NCBI GenBank assembly: GCA_028278325.1
Contig: JANQEO010000220.1
Span: forward strand, 1 to 35,710
DNA: 35,710 bases
From: Candidatus Binatia bacterium
GTDB taxonomy: Bacteria; Desulfobacterota; Binatia; UBA1149; JAJCZL01
Reading direction: 5' to 3'
The translations under genes and the position numbers were made by a program. Positions 16,403 to 25,912 of the stretch are shown one piece after another. Within the stretch, counting starts at the first letter, position 1, and each line of letters opens with the position of its first letter. The notes beneath the pieces were generated by a model. The model saw nothing but the letters and a program-made list of their open reading frames with translations, did no database searches and had not been told where the DNA came from.

Positions 16403-17698
16403 TCAGAGACCGGTCTGCCGTCCGACCAGTGTATGGGAGGTGGCCGATGATACTTCCACCCTTACGAGATCGCCGGGCCCTGCGTCCGTCGGCTCGAACA
16501 CGACGGTTTTGAATTGGGGGTTCTTGCCGGACATCCACCCATTCTGTCTCTTGGCAGGCCCTTCGACGAGGACTTCTGTGGGAAGACCCAGGGTTCGGTG
16601 GTTTGACGCCAGCGACCTGTGCTCCTGTTCCTCGATCAGCCGCTGAAGCCTGCGCCCTTTCTCTTTTTCGCTGACAGTCTCGGCGACCTTGTAGGCGCGG
16701 GTTCCTTCACGGGCGGAGTACTTGAACAGGAACGCATGATCGTAGTCGATCTCGTCCATCATGGACGACGTCGCTTCGAAGTCCTCTTCGGTCTCGCCGG
16801 GGTAGCCGACGATTATGTCAGTGGAGAAGGACATTCCGGGAACCGCATCGCGTAGTCGAGAGACGAGTTCTCTGTACTCCGAGACCGTGTGACCACGGTC
16901 CATCGCTTCCAGGATCGTATCGGAGCCGCTTTGCAGCGGCAGATGAATGTAGGGACAAACCTCGGGACAGTCTCCCATCGCCTCGATCGCCGAGTCGGTC
17001 ATGTCTGCAGGATGCGGGGAGGTGAACCTTACTCTCTCTATGCCATCGACCGCCGCGCAGCGTCGCAGCAGTTCGCCGAAGTCGACCCCGTCGTGCCGGT
17101 AAGCGTTGACGGTCTGACCGAGGAGCACGACCTCCCGGTAACCTGACGCCGCGATCGTTTCGAGTTCTTCGATGAGGACATCGGCCGGCAGACTTCGTTC
17201 ACGCCCGCGAACGTAGGGCACCACGCAAAAGGTGCAGAAGCGGTTGCAGCCGCGCATGATCGTAAGCCAGGCCCGCACGCCGTCGGCCCTCGCCGGAAGC
17301 AGGCCTTCGTAGGTCTCGTCGCGGTCGAGCTGAACGTCGGCCGTCGGCGCCTCGGCTTCGAGGAGTTCCCCCAGGCGCCGGTAGCCGTCGGGCCCGACCA
17401 CGAAGTCGAGCCCGGGTACCATGGACAACAGTTTTTCCCTGTGATGCTGGGCCATGCAGCCCGCCAGCCCGATCTTGACGCCTTCGCGGTAGCCGCGAGC
17501 GGCGATGAGTTGGCGCACCCTCTGTGCGACACGCTGCTCGGCGTGCTCACGGATCGCGCAGGTGTTGAGAAGTATGACGTCGGCGTCCTCGGCGGCGTCG
17601 GTCGGTCGGTAGCCGCATCCGGACAGCACGCCGGCGATCAATTCGCTATCGGCCAGATTCATCTGACAGCCATAGCTCTCCAGGTAGAAGGCGCGCAT
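16403..17698 (-). CDS. miaB: tRNA-2-methylthio-N6-dimethylallyladenosine synthase
   Basis: 431 residues. This radical-SAM methylthiotransferase modifies i6A37 in tRNAs reading UNN codons. The N-terminal UPF0004 domain has its three cluster cysteines in ESYGCQMN, LLNTCAIREHAE and GLAGCMAQ. The radical SAM motif CNRFCTFC provides CxxxCxxC, and a TRAM domain is at the C-terminus (PTEVLVEGPAKRQNGWM to VEVSSATSHTLVG). ATG 17698 starts the canonical MRAFYLESYGCQMN; the frame is open far upstream but that part overlaps moaB regulatory sequence and is not conserved in type. The -10 like box is only 6 nt from this ATG. Identification is very sure. Confidence 0.95.
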   Translation of the reverse strand: MRAFYLESYGCQMNLADSELIAGVLSGCGYRPTDAAEDADVILLNTCAIREHAEQRVAQRVRQLIAARGYREGVKIGLAGCMAQHHREKLLSMVPGLDFVVGPDGYRRLGELLEAEAPTADVQLDRDETYEGLLPARADGVRAWLTIMRGCNRFCTFCVVPYVRGRERSLPADVLIEELETIAASGYREVVLLGQTVNAYRHDGVDFGELLRRCAAVDGIERVRFTSPHPADMTDSAIEAMGDCPEVCPYIHLPLQSGSDTILEAMDRGHTVSEYRELVSRLRDAVPGMSFSTDIIVGYPGETEEDFEATSSMMDEIDYDHAFLFKYSAREGTRAYKVAETVSEKEKGRRLQRLIEEQEHRSLASNHRTLGLPTEVLVEGPAKRQNGWMSGKNPQFKTVVFEPTDAGPGDLVRVEVSSATSHTLVGRQTGL

Positions 17699-17704
17699 CC
17701 GAGT

Positions 17705-17734
17705 CTTATAACCCTTCGGTGCCCGGCGTGGAAA
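17705..17734 (-). promoter_or_regulatory. Possible promoter of miaB, leaderless arrangement
   Basis: On the minus strand TATAAG (17710-17705) lies 6 nt before the miaB ATG. TTTCCA (17734-17729) is a four-of-six -35 match at an 18-nt spacer. Transcription would begin at or next to the A of the ATG. There is no Shine-Dalgarno, which agrees with a leaderless mRNA. Confidence 0.45.
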
Positions 17735-17788
17735 CAGCAGCCGTTCGCGAATTTGGCCAAGCCGTGGAGTTGTGAGAAACAAGACCCG

Positions 17789-18292
17789 GTGGGAGTTCAC
17801 GAGCACAAGAAGGCGGCCCTCGACAACATTCGCTGCGCCGTAGTCACGATTTCGGATACGCGGACCCTCGACGATGACGAGTCCGGCAAGCTCATCGCTG
17901 CGAGGCTTGCCGATGCAGGGCACGTAGTAGCCAGACGGGAGTTGGTGACCGACGATGCTTCGGCTGTATCCGGCTTGTTCTCCGAGCTTGCATCCGACGG
18001 CGGTATCGACGCCGTCATATCCAACGGCGGGACGGGATTGGGAGGCCGGGACAACACTTACGAGGCGGTGTCGGCGCTTCTGGTCAAGCGCTTGGATGGT
18101 TTCGGAGAGCTGTTCCGCCGTCTGAGTTACGACGACATAGGCAGCGCTGCGATGCTGTCACGGGCCGTTGCCGGCAGCATAGGAGGCACCGCCGTCTTTT
18201 GTCTTCCCGGTTCACCGGCGGCATGCGCTCTCGGCATGGACGATCTCATCCTTCCCGAGCTCGGACACGTCGTGAAGGTGATGCGAAGCTGA
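17789..18292 (+). CDS. moaB: Molybdenum cofactor biosynthesis protein MoaB/MogA family
   Basis: 167 residues. Conserved features are AVVTISDTRTLDDDESGK (substrate loop), ISNGGTGLGGRDNTYEAV (GGTG motif), FGELFRRLSYDDIGSAAMLSRA, and the FCLPGSPAACALGMDDLILPEL block. These proteins adenylylate or bind molybdopterin late in Moco synthesis. The start GTG 17789 is the last plausible codon before the conserved domain; the frame itself is open from 17441 inside miaB on the other strand. It is first in a moaB-moaD-moaE operon, with 2 bp to moaD. Whether it acts as MoaB or MogA cannot be decided from sequence. Confidence 0.9.
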   Translation: MGVHEHKKAALDNIRCAVVTISDTRTLDDDESGKLIAARLADAGHVVARRELVTDDASAVSGLFSELASDGGIDAVISNGGTGLGGRDNTYEAVSALLVKRLDGFGELFRRLSYDDIGSAAMLSRAVAGSIGGTAVFCLPGSPAACALGMDDLILPELGHVVKVMRS

Positions 18293-18294
18293 GA

Positions 18295-18576
18295 GTGAAG
18301 GTCACGGTTCTATACTTCGGGATCGTACGCGAGCGCCTTGGGTTGAGGGACGAGGCCGTCGAGCTTAGCGACGGCGCGACGGTGGCCGATCTGCTCGAGA
18401 ATCTAGAGCGCAGACACGACCTGGCCGGCATGCGTTCCGGCGTGCTGCGGGTAGCGGTGAACCGCGACTACGTTGACTCAACAGGAGTGCTCTCCGACAA
18501 TGACGAAGTCGCGATCATCCCACCGGTCAGCGGCGGATCCCATGTTCGCCATAACCGAAGAGCCCATCTCTCTTGA
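18295..18576 (+). CDS. moaD: Molybdopterin synthase small subunit (sulfur carrier) with C-terminal extension
   Basis: 93 residues from GTG 18295. The fold sequence is typical: KVTVLYFGIVRERLG, DGATVADLLENLE, LRVAVNRDYV, NDEVAIIPPVSGG. In normal MoaD the Gly-Gly is the very C-terminus, because it must be adenylylated and thiocarboxylated by MoeB. Here Gly80-Gly81 is followed by SHVRHNRRAHLS before a TGA, and this tail is read out of frame over the start of moaE (overlap 18542-18576). Either the tail is removed by a peptidase, or the stop after GG was lost or misread. Family assignment is sure; activity as encoded is doubtful without processing. Confidence 0.88.
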   Translation: MKVTVLYFGIVRERLGLRDEAVELSDGATVADLLENLERRHDLAGMRSGVLRVAVNRDYVDSTGVLSDNDEVAIIPPVSGGSHVRHNRRAHLS

Positions 18577-18982
18577 AAGCGTAGCCGCGCAAGTGGCCGA
18601 CAACGGCGCAGGCGCGATAGCTACCTTCGCCGGCATCACCAGAGACACCAATCGCGGCCGCAAGGTGTTGCGCCTCGAGTACGAGGCCTATCCGGACATG
18701 GCGGTCTCGGAGTTTCGCAAGATCGCGGATGAAGCCGCCGGCCGTTGGGACTTGAAGAAAGTCGCCATAGTCCACCGCATCGGTGAGGTCGCCCTCGGAG
18801 AAACCAGCGTGGCCATAGCCGTTTCCGCTGCGCATAGGGCCGAAGCCATAGCCGCGTGCGGTTTTGCTATCGACAAGCTCAAGGAAGTCGCACCCATCTG
18901 GAAGAAGGAGCACTTCGAGGGCGGCGAGGTGTGGATCGGCTCGCTGGCCGACTGCGCCCACGACGCCGAGGTCAACTCCTAG
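18542..18982 (+). CDS. moaE: Molybdopterin synthase catalytic (large) subunit
   Basis: 146 residues starting MFAITEEPISLESVAAQV, the standard MoaE N-terminus. Conserved regions are GAIATFAGITRDTNRGR, LRLEYEAYPDMA, HRIGEVALGETSVAIAVSAAHR and the active-site lysine segment DKLKEVAPIWKKEHF. With MoaD it converts cPMP to molybdopterin. It overlaps the moaD tail by 35 bp at its start and the convergent membrane-protein gene by 11 bp at its end. Very sure. Confidence 0.95.
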   Translation: MFAITEEPISLESVAAQVADNGAGAIATFAGITRDTNRGRKVLRLEYEAYPDMAVSEFRKIADEAAGRWDLKKVAIVHRIGEVALGETSVAIAVSAAHRAEAIAACGFAIDKLKEVAPIWKKEHFEGGEVWIGSLADCAHDAEVNS

Positions 18983-19733
18983 CCGCTAGCGCGTCGCGGA
19001 AGTAGTTGAGCAGAACCGCCTGCGTCACCAGCACCACTATCCAATAAGCTATATCGAGCGGCACGGAGAAGGCGGCCGGAAATCCGGACACCGCCAGCCT
19101 CAGTGCGTAGGGCAGCGCGACGTAGGGCAAGATCCTCCATCGTATGCCGTCGCCGAGACGCGCGCTCGCTACCAGCGGCCACACCACGAGACCGAGCGCG
19201 CGGCCGGCGCCGGTTTCCGGTAGCAGCCCTTTTTCGAGTTCGCCTCTGGATCGAAGGACGGTGAAATACGGAAAGAAGCAGAAGCGCACCAGCAGCGACA
19301 GATAGATGAGCATGCCCAGCGCCGCCGCGGTGTTGTCCACGATGGGCGTGTCGGCAATGAGCAGGCGCACGCCTAGCATAATCAGGGACGCTGCACCGCT
19401 GCACGTTGCTACAGTGACCATCGCGTACACAAACAAAGGCAAGGCACGGGATAGACAGGTCGAGATGATTTTCTCACTGGTGGCGCGCTGACCCCTCGCC
19501 GCGTGGTCCAGGAGGGTGATTGTCGCAACGAGGATGGCCAACGTCGCGAGGGTGCCGGCAACGGTGAGTCCTATCGCCAGCGTTCGATCATCCGCCGCCG
19601 TTTGGGGCAACGAATGGCGCACGACGGTGATCAGAGTGGATAGCGCCAACCACAGACCGAGATTGACGCGGACTACGTCCCAGCCGCGTTTCATCTCGGC
19701 GGGGAATACGGTCAGAAGCCAGTTGGTGAACAC
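18972..19733 (-). CDS. Polytopic membrane protein of unknown function
   Basis: 253 residues with about five or six hydrophobic segments (for example LWLALSTLITVV, LAIGLTVAGTLATLAILVATITLL, LFVYAMVTVATCSGAASLIML, AALGMLIYLSLLVRFCFFPYF and a C-terminal DIAYWIVVLVTQAVLL). Topology and size recall Yip1/DUF-type inner membrane proteins, but I recognise no signature. Its end overlaps the end of moaE by 11 bp. In the 87-bp upstream spacer lies a 6-bp inverted repeat, GACGGG with CCCGTC (19740-19756), that could be an operator, though this is weak. Confidence 0.7.
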   Translation of the reverse strand: MFTNWLLTVFPAEMKRGWDVVRVNLGLWLALSTLITVVRHSLPQTAADDRTLAIGLTVAGTLATLAILVATITLLDHAARGQRATSEKIISTCLSRALPLFVYAMVTVATCSGAASLIMLGVRLLIADTPIVDNTAAALGMLIYLSLLVRFCFFPYFTVLRSRGELEKGLLPETGAGRALGLVVWPLVASARLGDGIRWRILPYVALPYALRLAVSGFPAAFSVPLDIAYWIVVLVTQAVLLNYFRDALAARS

Positions 19734-19820
19734 GGGCAGGACGGGGTTAACCCGTCAGCTTCCGAACCGCAAGCGCCGCGTCAAAAACGCACCGAAAAAT
19801 CTCTAATTGCTCCGGCGAGC

Positions 19821-21626
19821 ATGCGCATGGTACCCTTCATTGATATGTCGCTTGTTCGGCTGTCACGCCCCTCCCTCATAGCGATTCTGACCATCGCACC
19901 GGTGTTTTGGGGATGCTCTACCAGCACGCCGCGCCGTCAACCCGTCTCACCGGCCGGCGACGTCAGGGTGGAGGCAGCCGCGTCCGAGGAGCTCACCGAG
20001 GATGATCTCAAGATCCAGGCGGCCGGTCACTTTCTGAAGGCGCTCGCTGCACGCGACGGTGGTGACTACGACTTCGCGCTGCAGCAGATCTCCAAAGCCG
20101 TCGCTCTGGATCCCGACAGCCAGCGCCTGCGTCTGAATCTGGTCCACCTTTATATCCGGGTCGGCAGGCTGGATGAGGCTCTGACCGAGGCTGCAATCCT
20201 CAAGGAGATGGATCCCGACAACGATACCTATCGTCGTCTGATGGCGAGTCTGCTCGTATCGCTCCGCCGCTACGATGAGGCCATCGACGAGTACATAGCT
20301 CTGTCGGAGAAGGTTCCCAACGACGATGAGTTGCTGGTGCAGCTCGCGTCCTTGTACAACCGCAGTGGCGATCACTCAGCCGCGGTCGCCGTCCTGGAAA
20401 GAGCGGTATCTCTGAGTCCGGATTCCGTAATTGCCATCTTCTATCTCGGCAGATCGTATGCGTTGTCCGCAGAGTACGAGCAGGCGCTCAAATACTACAA
20501 GAAGGCATCGAAGCTGGATCCGTCTGACGCCCAGATCCATCTGGAGCTTGCATCGGTCTACGAGATGCTCGAGTCGACCGACAAGGCCATCGAGAGCTAC
20601 CGGCGCGCCCTGGAGTTCAATCCCAATCTGGTCGTGGCGCGGCGCCGGCTGGGAACTCTCTATGTCACCAAGCGCCAACTCGACCAGGCACTCAGAGAAT
20701 ACGAGACGCTGATCGAGCTGGAAGAGGACCCCGTTGAGACCCAAATAAAGATGGGCCTGATCAACCTCGAGAAGGGTGACTTCGAGCAGGCCGCAATCGT
20801 CTTCAACCTGGCTCTGGCGACACAGCCTCAGAACGATGATGTCCGTTATTATCTGGCTTGGACCTACGAGCAGCTCGGGGACATCGTCGGTGCAGAGCGC
20901 GAGTTCCGTTCGGTGAGACCCGAATCGGAGAATTACTTCGAAGCTCGTCGGCTGCTGGCCCAGTTGCTCCTCGAGGACAACCGGCCGCTTGAAGCGGTTG
21001 CGGCGTTGGAGGAGTTGCTCGAGATCGACCCCGAGAGCCGCCAAGGTCTCGACCTCATCATGGAGGTGTACAGACTCCAGAAGCTCTACGACCGCGCGAT
21101 CGAGGCGGCCCGTACCCTGGTGGCCCTCGAGCCGGAAAACGACAAGTATCTTTTCAGCCTGGCGTTCTTGCTCAACGACGTCGGCAACAGAGCTGCCGCT
21201 ATCGACCTCGCCAAGCAGGTGCTCGATCTCAATCCCGAGAACGCGCTGGCCCTGAACTTCCTCGGCTATACCTATGCCGAGGCCGGACAGAACCTCGAGG
21301 AAGCGGAGCGTCTGATAAAGCAGGCGCTGGAGATCCGCCCGGATTACGGAGCCTTCGTCGACAGCCTGGGCTGGGTCTATTTCCAGAAGGGCGACTACGA
21401 GTCGGCGCTGCGTGAGCTGGAGAAGGCCAATCGCCTTACGGCTGACGATCCGGTGATTCGCGAGCATCTTGCCGACGCCTACGCTAAAGTCGGTCGAACC
21501 GAAGAGGCGATCCGCGTCTATCGTGATTGTGAAGCACGCACCGACGACGAAGAGCAGCGCAAGCGCGTACTCAGAAAGATCTCCGAGCTCGGTGGCCGGA
21601 CCGTTTCATCGCCGTCGGGCCTCTAG
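19821..21626 (+). CDS. TPR-repeat lipoprotein
   Basis: 601 residues. A basic N-terminus and hydrophobic stretch end in a lipobox-like VFWGC, so it is probably a lipoprotein. From about residue 65 to the end there are roughly 14 TPR units with the usual pattern, e.g. PDSQRLRLNLVHLYIRVGRL, PDSVIAIFYLGRSYALSAEY, PENALALNFLGYTYAEAGQN and PDYGAFVDSLGWVYFQKGDY. Such proteins are periplasm-facing scaffolds. The gene is followed 16 bp later by a LolB-like lipoprotein gene; a TPR protein beside lolB is a familiar arrangement in Proteobacteria. An in-frame ATG at 19845 is an alternative start giving a more standard signal peptide. Confidence 0.85.
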   Translation: MRMVPFIDMSLVRLSRPSLIAILTIAPVFWGCSTSTPRRQPVSPAGDVRVEAAASEELTEDDLKIQAAGHFLKALAARDGGDYDFALQQISKAVALDPDSQRLRLNLVHLYIRVGRLDEALTEAAILKEMDPDNDTYRRLMASLLVSLRRYDEAIDEYIALSEKVPNDDELLVQLASLYNRSGDHSAAVAVLERAVSLSPDSVIAIFYLGRSYALSAEYEQALKYYKKASKLDPSDAQIHLELASVYEMLESTDKAIESYRRALEFNPNLVVARRRLGTLYVTKRQLDQALREYETLIELEEDPVETQIKMGLINLEKGDFEQAAIVFNLALATQPQNDDVRYYLAWTYEQLGDIVGAEREFRSVRPESENYFEARRLLAQLLLEDNRPLEAVAALEELLEIDPESRQGLDLIMEVYRLQKLYDRAIEAARTLVALEPENDKYLFSLAFLLNDVGNRAAAIDLAKQVLDLNPENALALNFLGYTYAEAGQNLEEAERLIKQALEIRPDYGAFVDSLGWVYFQKGDYESALRELEKANRLTADDPVIREHLADAYAKVGRTEEAIRVYRDCEARTDDEEQRKRVLRKISELGGRTVSSPSGL

Positions 21627-21642
21627 CCCTATCGAATCTTTC

Positions 21643-22452
21643 GTGTGGCGTGCGTGCGCAGCCGCCGTCATGATGTTGCCGCTCGCCGGCTGCGCGACCA
21701 CCTCGCTAACCGGTGCACCGGGCGTCGGTCGCCTATATCCCTCGGGCCGGGACGCGCCGCTTCCGACAGTCACGTCTTTGGTCAGTTCGACCGCTGACCG
21801 TAACGCTGCGCTCGCTGCTTTTCGCGGTCAGGCACGGCTCACCTACGAAGGGCCTGACGGCAAGTTCAAGTCTTCGCAGATGATAGTAGTCAGGGCCCCC
21901 AACAACATGCGCATCGACATCATGGGGCCTTTCGGGCCGTCCTACACGGTTGCCTCCGATGGAAGGCTGCTGACGGCTTACGATCGTGGTGAGAAGATCG
22001 TGTACACGGGCGCGGCCAGCGACGAGAACGTCGCGAAGTACACGCGCGTTGCCCTGTCCGTGACCACCTTGGTGGCCTTGCTCCGCGGCCTTCCTCCCGT
22101 GCCTGAATACTCCGAAGCTTCGGTCGAGCGAGCCAGCGAGGGCTGGACTCTGGCCCTGCGACTCGCCGACGGCGGCACGATGGAGACGGTGTACGATTTC
22201 AGCACCCGGGCGCCCAAGACCGTCAAGCTCAGCGGGTCACACCTCGGTTCCCGAGTGGAGGCCGTGTTCGACGACTTCCGCAACGTCGCCGGATTGAGTA
22301 CGCCTCACTCCGTGGACGTCACCATAGAGAACGGAGCGCGGGCCACACTTCGCTACGACAAGATCTGGCGCGACGTCTCGATTTCGGATAATGCGTTCAT
22401 CATAAAGGCGGCGAGTGGTGTGCGGCACGTGGATATGGATGAACAGATCTAG
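21643..22452 (+). CDS. LolB/DUF4292-like outer-membrane lipoprotein
   Basis: 269 residues from GTG 21643. The signal peptide WRACAAAVMMLPLAGC has a clear lipobox (LAGC). The mature part fits a LolB/LolA-like half-barrel: ALAAFRGQARLTYEGPDGKF, QMIVVRAPNNMRIDIMGPFG, a central VALLRGLPPVPEY loop, and FDDFRNVAGLSTPHSVDVTI. LolB inserts lipoproteins into the outer membrane, and DUF4292 proteins share the fold; which applies is not clear. The frame is open to 21469 inside the TPR gene, but the signal peptide fixes the start near 21643. No Shine-Dalgarno, so translational coupling to the TPR gene is likely. It overlaps the next gene by 14 bp. Confidence 0.75.
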   Translation: MWRACAAAVMMLPLAGCATTSLTGAPGVGRLYPSGRDAPLPTVTSLVSSTADRNAALAAFRGQARLTYEGPDGKFKSSQMIVVRAPNNMRIDIMGPFGPSYTVASDGRLLTAYDRGEKIVYTGAASDENVAKYTRVALSVTTLVALLRGLPPVPEYSEASVERASEGWTLALRLADGGTMETVYDFSTRAPKTVKLSGSHLGSRVEAVFDDFRNVAGLSTPHSVDVTIENGARATLRYDKIWRDVSISDNAFIIKAASGVRHVDMDEQI

Positions 22453-24097
22453 GCTCTCCCTCGTATCGCTGGCCGTTCTGGTTGCCCTGGCGTCCTCCTG
22501 CGCCGACAAGCGGGAAGCAGCCGGCCGGCGCGCGCCCTTGGCGGAAGCCGATCTGGTGCCGGCCTATGGCGATGCTCTGATTCAGGGCAGCATCGGCGAT
22601 GCCTCTACGATGATCGCGATGCTTGCCTCCGACAGCTCGTCGCGCGCCGTCATAGGTCACATCTTCGACGGACTGCTCACCTACGACAAAGATCTAAAGG
22701 AGCTGGAGCCGAGACTGGCCGAAGGCTGGGAGGTTTCGCCGGACGGGCTGCAGATCACGTTCAAGCTTCGCAAGGACGTGCGGTGGCAGGACGGCAAGCC
22801 GTTCACCGTCCATGACATCAAGTTCGGTTTCGACCTCATTCGCGATCCGGCGACGCTGACGTCGTATGCGGAGGACTTCAAGCAGGTCGAACATTTCGAG
22901 ATTCTCGACGACCACTCCTTCCGCGTCACCTACGACAAGCCGTTCGCGCCCGCGTTGGCTTCCTGGGGGAGCCTGGTAGTCCTGCCTCGCCACCTTCTGG
23001 AGGGGCAGGACATCAATACCTCTCCGTTTGCGCGCAATCCGGTCGGTTTGGGTGCCTACAAGTTCGAGGCCTGGGAGACAGGCAGCGAGATCTCGGTGCT
23101 CAGCAACTACGACTATTACCGGGGCAGGCCCTACGTGGAGCGGGTGGTGTGGCGCGTGATCCCTGACCTACAGACCCAGTTCCTCGAGCTAAACGCCGGC
23201 AGTCTCGACACCATGGGGTTGACGCCCGTTCAGTTCGAACGCCAGACCTCGTCAGCGCAGTTCAACGAGATGTTCCGCAAGTACACCTACGTAGCCAACG
23301 GCTACACCTACCTCGGATACAACCTCGAGAATCCTCTGTTTGCCGACAAGCGGGTGCGTCGTGCACTCACTCACGCAATCAACAAACAGGAGCTCGTCGA
23401 CGCGGTGTTGCTCGGTCTCGGCCAGCCTACCGACGGGCCCTACAAGCCGGGTACACGTTGGGTCAACCAAGACCTCGAGCCTCTGGCGTTCGATCCCGAA
23501 AAATCCAGGCAGTTGTTGGCCGAAGCAGGATGGGTCGACACCGACGGAGACGGCGTCGTCGACAAGGACGGCCGCCCTTTCGCGTTCACGATCATTACCA
23601 ACAACGGTAACGAGAGCCGGCAGAAGACGGCGATCATCGTGCAGAGGCGTTTCAAGGACATCGGTGTGGATGCGTCCATACGGCCCCTGGAGTGGGCGGC
23701 GTTCATCAACGACTATATCGACAAGCGCCGCTTCGAGGCCGTCATCTTGGGCTGGTCATCCGGCCCCGACCCGGACCTCTACGACGTCTGGCATTCGTCG
23801 AAGACCGAAGGCAAGCACCTTAACTTCATCTCGTTCAAGAACGTCGAGGCCGACCGCATGCTCGAGCGCGGCCGCCGCACGTTCGATAACGACGAGCGCA
23901 AGCGTTACTACGACCGCTTGCAGGAAATCCTTCACGAAGAGCAGCCTTATTCCTTCCTCTACGTGCCGCATGCTTTGGTTGCCGTGAGTTCACGGTTCTA
24001 CGGCATCGAGCCGGCGGCCGCAGGAATCAGTCACAACTTCGAGCGGTGGTTCGTGCCGGCCGAACTCCAGAAGCACACCATCAGCCAAGGTCCCTGA
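22439..24097 (+). CDS. Peptide/oligopeptide ABC transporter substrate-binding lipoprotein (SBP family 5)
   Basis: 552 residues from ATG 22439. The signal peptide ends in ALASSC (lipidated Cys). Family 5 features: [56 protein letters not shown] (SBP_bac_5 signature), [35 protein letters not shown], and [18 protein letters not shown]. It should capture peptides (possibly nickel or sugars in related members) in the periplasm and deliver them to the permease encoded next. It overlaps the LolB-like gene by 14 bp, so the transporter appears to be read from the same transcript. Confidence 0.93.
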   Translation: MNRSRLSLVSLAVLVALASSCADKREAAGRRAPLAEADLVPAYGDALIQGSIGDASTMIAMLASDSSSRAVIGHIFDGLLTYDKDLKELEPRLAEGWEVSPDGLQITFKLRKDVRWQDGKPFTVHDIKFGFDLIRDPATLTSYAEDFKQVEHFEILDDHSFRVTYDKPFAPALASWGSLVVLPRHLLEGQDINTSPFARNPVGLGAYKFEAWETGSEISVLSNYDYYRGRPYVERVVWRVIPDLQTQFLELNAGSLDTMGLTPVQFERQTSSAQFNEMFRKYTYVANGYTYLGYNLENPLFADKRVRRALTHAINKQELVDAVLLGLGQPTDGPYKPGTRWVNQDLEPLAFDPEKSRQLLAEAGWVDTDGDGVVDKDGRPFAFTIITNNGNESRQKTAIIVQRRFKDIGVDASIRPLEWAAFINDYIDKRRFEAVILGWSSGPDPDLYDVWHSSKTEGKHLNFISFKNVEADRMLERGRRTFDNDERKRYYDRLQEILHEEQPYSFLYVPHALVAVSSRFYGIEPAAAGISHNFERWFVPAELQKHTISQGP

Positions 24098-24105
24098 AGC
24101 CCGGC

Positions 24106-25080
24106 GTGTCGTCCTACCTCCGACGACGTTTACTCGGACTGATCCCCATGATGGTGGGGATCACCTTCATATCGTTCCTGGTCATCCATCTTGCGCCGGG
24201 CTCTCCCGTCGATCTGCTGACGGATCTCGATCCCAACGCCGACGCCGACACTCGGGCGCGTATCGAGCAGGCCTACGGACTCGATAAGCCTTACCACGTA
24301 CAGTATTGGCGCTGGTTGAAGAAGATTGCGGTCGGCGACTTCGGGACATCGTTTGCGCGCGACGGACGCCCCGTCATCGACAAGATCGGCGAAGCCCTGC
24401 CGATCACGCTGGGATTGAACGTGATGTCCCTGTTGATCGTGTTGTTGGTGGCCATTCCCATAGGCGTTTACTCGGCGACACACCAGTATTCCATGGCCGA
24501 TCGAGCGACCACGGTCTTGGTGTTTCTCGGATTCGCCATGCCAGGGTTCTGGCTCGCCCTGTTGTGCATGATCCTGTTCGGTGTCGAGCTCGGCTGGCTG
24601 CCGATCTCCGGACTCAAGTCGGTCAACCATGATTCCCTATCGACGCTGGGCAAGGTCGCCGATATAGGCCGTCATCTGATCCTGCCGGTCAGTATCTCGG
24701 CGTTTACGAGCCTGGCTGCGACTTCGCGCTACATGCGCTCGAGCATGCTCGAGGTGGTCCGTCAGGACTACATCACGACGGCGCGGGCCAAGGGGCTGGC
24801 GGAAAACGTCGTCACCTACCGTCATGCCCTTCGCAACGCTCTGCTTCCGGTGATCACCATCCTCGGGTTGTCGATACCCGCCTTGATCGGTGGCTCGGTG
24901 ATCTTCGAGAGCATCTTCGCGATCCCGGGCATGGGAAGGCTGTTCTACAGCAGTGTGCTTGCGCGCGACTACCCGACGATCATGGGCATCCTGGTAATCG
25001 GCGCTTTTCTCACTCTTGCCGGCAATCTCTTGGCGGACCTCATGTATGCGGTGGCCGATCCCCGCTTGCGCAAGGCATGA
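24106..25080 (+). CDS. dppB: Dpp/Opp-type ABC transporter permease, DppB-like
   Basis: 324 residues from GTG 24106, 8 bp after the binding-protein stop. It has the N-terminal helix [28 protein letters not shown], the dipeptide-permease motif [18 protein letters not shown], five further membrane helices, and the EAA loop [18 protein letters not shown] that contacts the ATPases. The end [30 protein letters not shown] is standard for DppB/OppB. Stop and next start overlap as ATGA. Very sure of family; ligand not known. Confidence 0.93.
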   Translation: MSSYLRRRLLGLIPMMVGITFISFLVIHLAPGSPVDLLTDLDPNADADTRARIEQAYGLDKPYHVQYWRWLKKIAVGDFGTSFARDGRPVIDKIGEALPITLGLNVMSLLIVLLVAIPIGVYSATHQYSMADRATTVLVFLGFAMPGFWLALLCMILFGVELGWLPISGLKSVNHDSLSTLGKVADIGRHLILPVSISAFTSLAATSRYMRSSMLEVVRQDYITTARAKGLAENVVTYRHALRNALLPVITILGLSIPALIGGSVIFESIFAIPGMGRLFYSSVLARDYPTIMGILVIGAFLTLAGNLLADLMYAVADPRLRKA

Positions 25081-25910
25081 ACGTACTGAGGAGAATCTCG
25101 GAGAATCATCTTGCGATGGCCGGGGCAGCGGTGGTCGCACTGCTGTTCTTCGTGGCCGTCTTCGCGCCATGGCTGGCCCCCTACGATCACTCGGCCTTCG
25201 ACTCCGCCGAGATTCTGCAGCCGCCGAGCGCGCGCCATCTGCTCGGCACCGACGGTATCGGCCGCGACGTACTCAGCCGCATGATCTACGGCGCACGCGT
25301 CTCGCTGCTGGTCGGGTTCGTATCGGTTGGAATCGCATGTCTGATCGGCGTGCCTCTCGGAGCCATAGCCGGCTACTTCGGCGGCATCATCGATTCGGTG
25401 ATCATGCGCTTCGTCGACATCATGCTCTGCTTCCCGTCTTTCTTTCTGATCCTGGCTGTAATCGCTTTTCTCGATCCGAGCATCTGGAACATCATGATAG
25501 TGATCGGCATCACATCTTGGATGGGCGTGTGCCGTCTGGTCAGAGCCGAGTTCCTGAGCCTGAGAGAGCGTGACTTCATGGTCGCCGCACGCGGCTTGGG
25601 CGCGGGGCCCGTCAAGATCATCTTCATGCACGGACTGCCCAATGCCCTGGCGCCGGTGTTCGTCGCTTTCATCCTGGGTGTCGCCGGCGCCATACTCACC
25701 GAGAGCGCGCTCAGTTTTCTCGGCATAGGAGTCCCGCCGCCGAACCCGAGTTGGGGAAACATACTCACTGAAGGTAAATCCACCATCCAAGTGGCGTGGT
25801 GGCTGTCGGTGTGTCCCGGCGTGGCCATCCTCATTACCGTCTTGGGATACAATCTTCTGGGTGAAGGGCTGCGGGATGTCCTTGATCCGCGCCTGAAGAC
25901 GAAGAGATAG
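25077..25910 (+). CDS. dppC: Dpp/Opp-type ABC transporter permease, DppC-like
   Basis: 277 residues. The N-terminal cytoplasmic helix and first membrane segment ([22 protein letters not shown]) are followed by [27 protein letters not shown], the hallmark of DppC/OppC. The EAA loop is [19 protein letters not shown], and the terminal signature [13 protein letters not shown] is present. It forms the second half of the membrane channel with the DppB-like protein. Start overlaps the previous stop by 4 bp; 2 bp separate it from the ATPase gene. Confidence 0.93.
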   Translation: MNVLRRISENHLAMAGAAVVALLFFVAVFAPWLAPYDHSAFDSAEILQPPSARHLLGTDGIGRDVLSRMIYGARVSLLVGFVSVGIACLIGVPLGAIAGYFGGIIDSVIMRFVDIMLCFPSFFLILAVIAFLDPSIWNIMIVIGITSWMGVCRLVRAEFLSLRERDFMVAARGLGAGPVKIIFMHGLPNALAPVFVAFILGVAGAILTESALSFLGIGVPPPNPSWGNILTEGKSTIQVAWWLSVCPGVAILITVLGYNLLGEGLRDVLDPRLKTKR

Positions 25911-25912
25911 CC

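Noticed and set aside
20376..21467. Long minus-strand open frame (363 codons) opposite the TPR lipoprotein gene
   Set aside because: Shadow of a GC-rich repeat gene; the plus-strand TPR pattern is unmistakable.
24969..25790. Long minus-strand open frame (273 codons) opposite the permease genes
   Set aside because: Its composition is that of an antisense shadow, it has no recognisable domain, and dppB/dppC on the other strand are certain.
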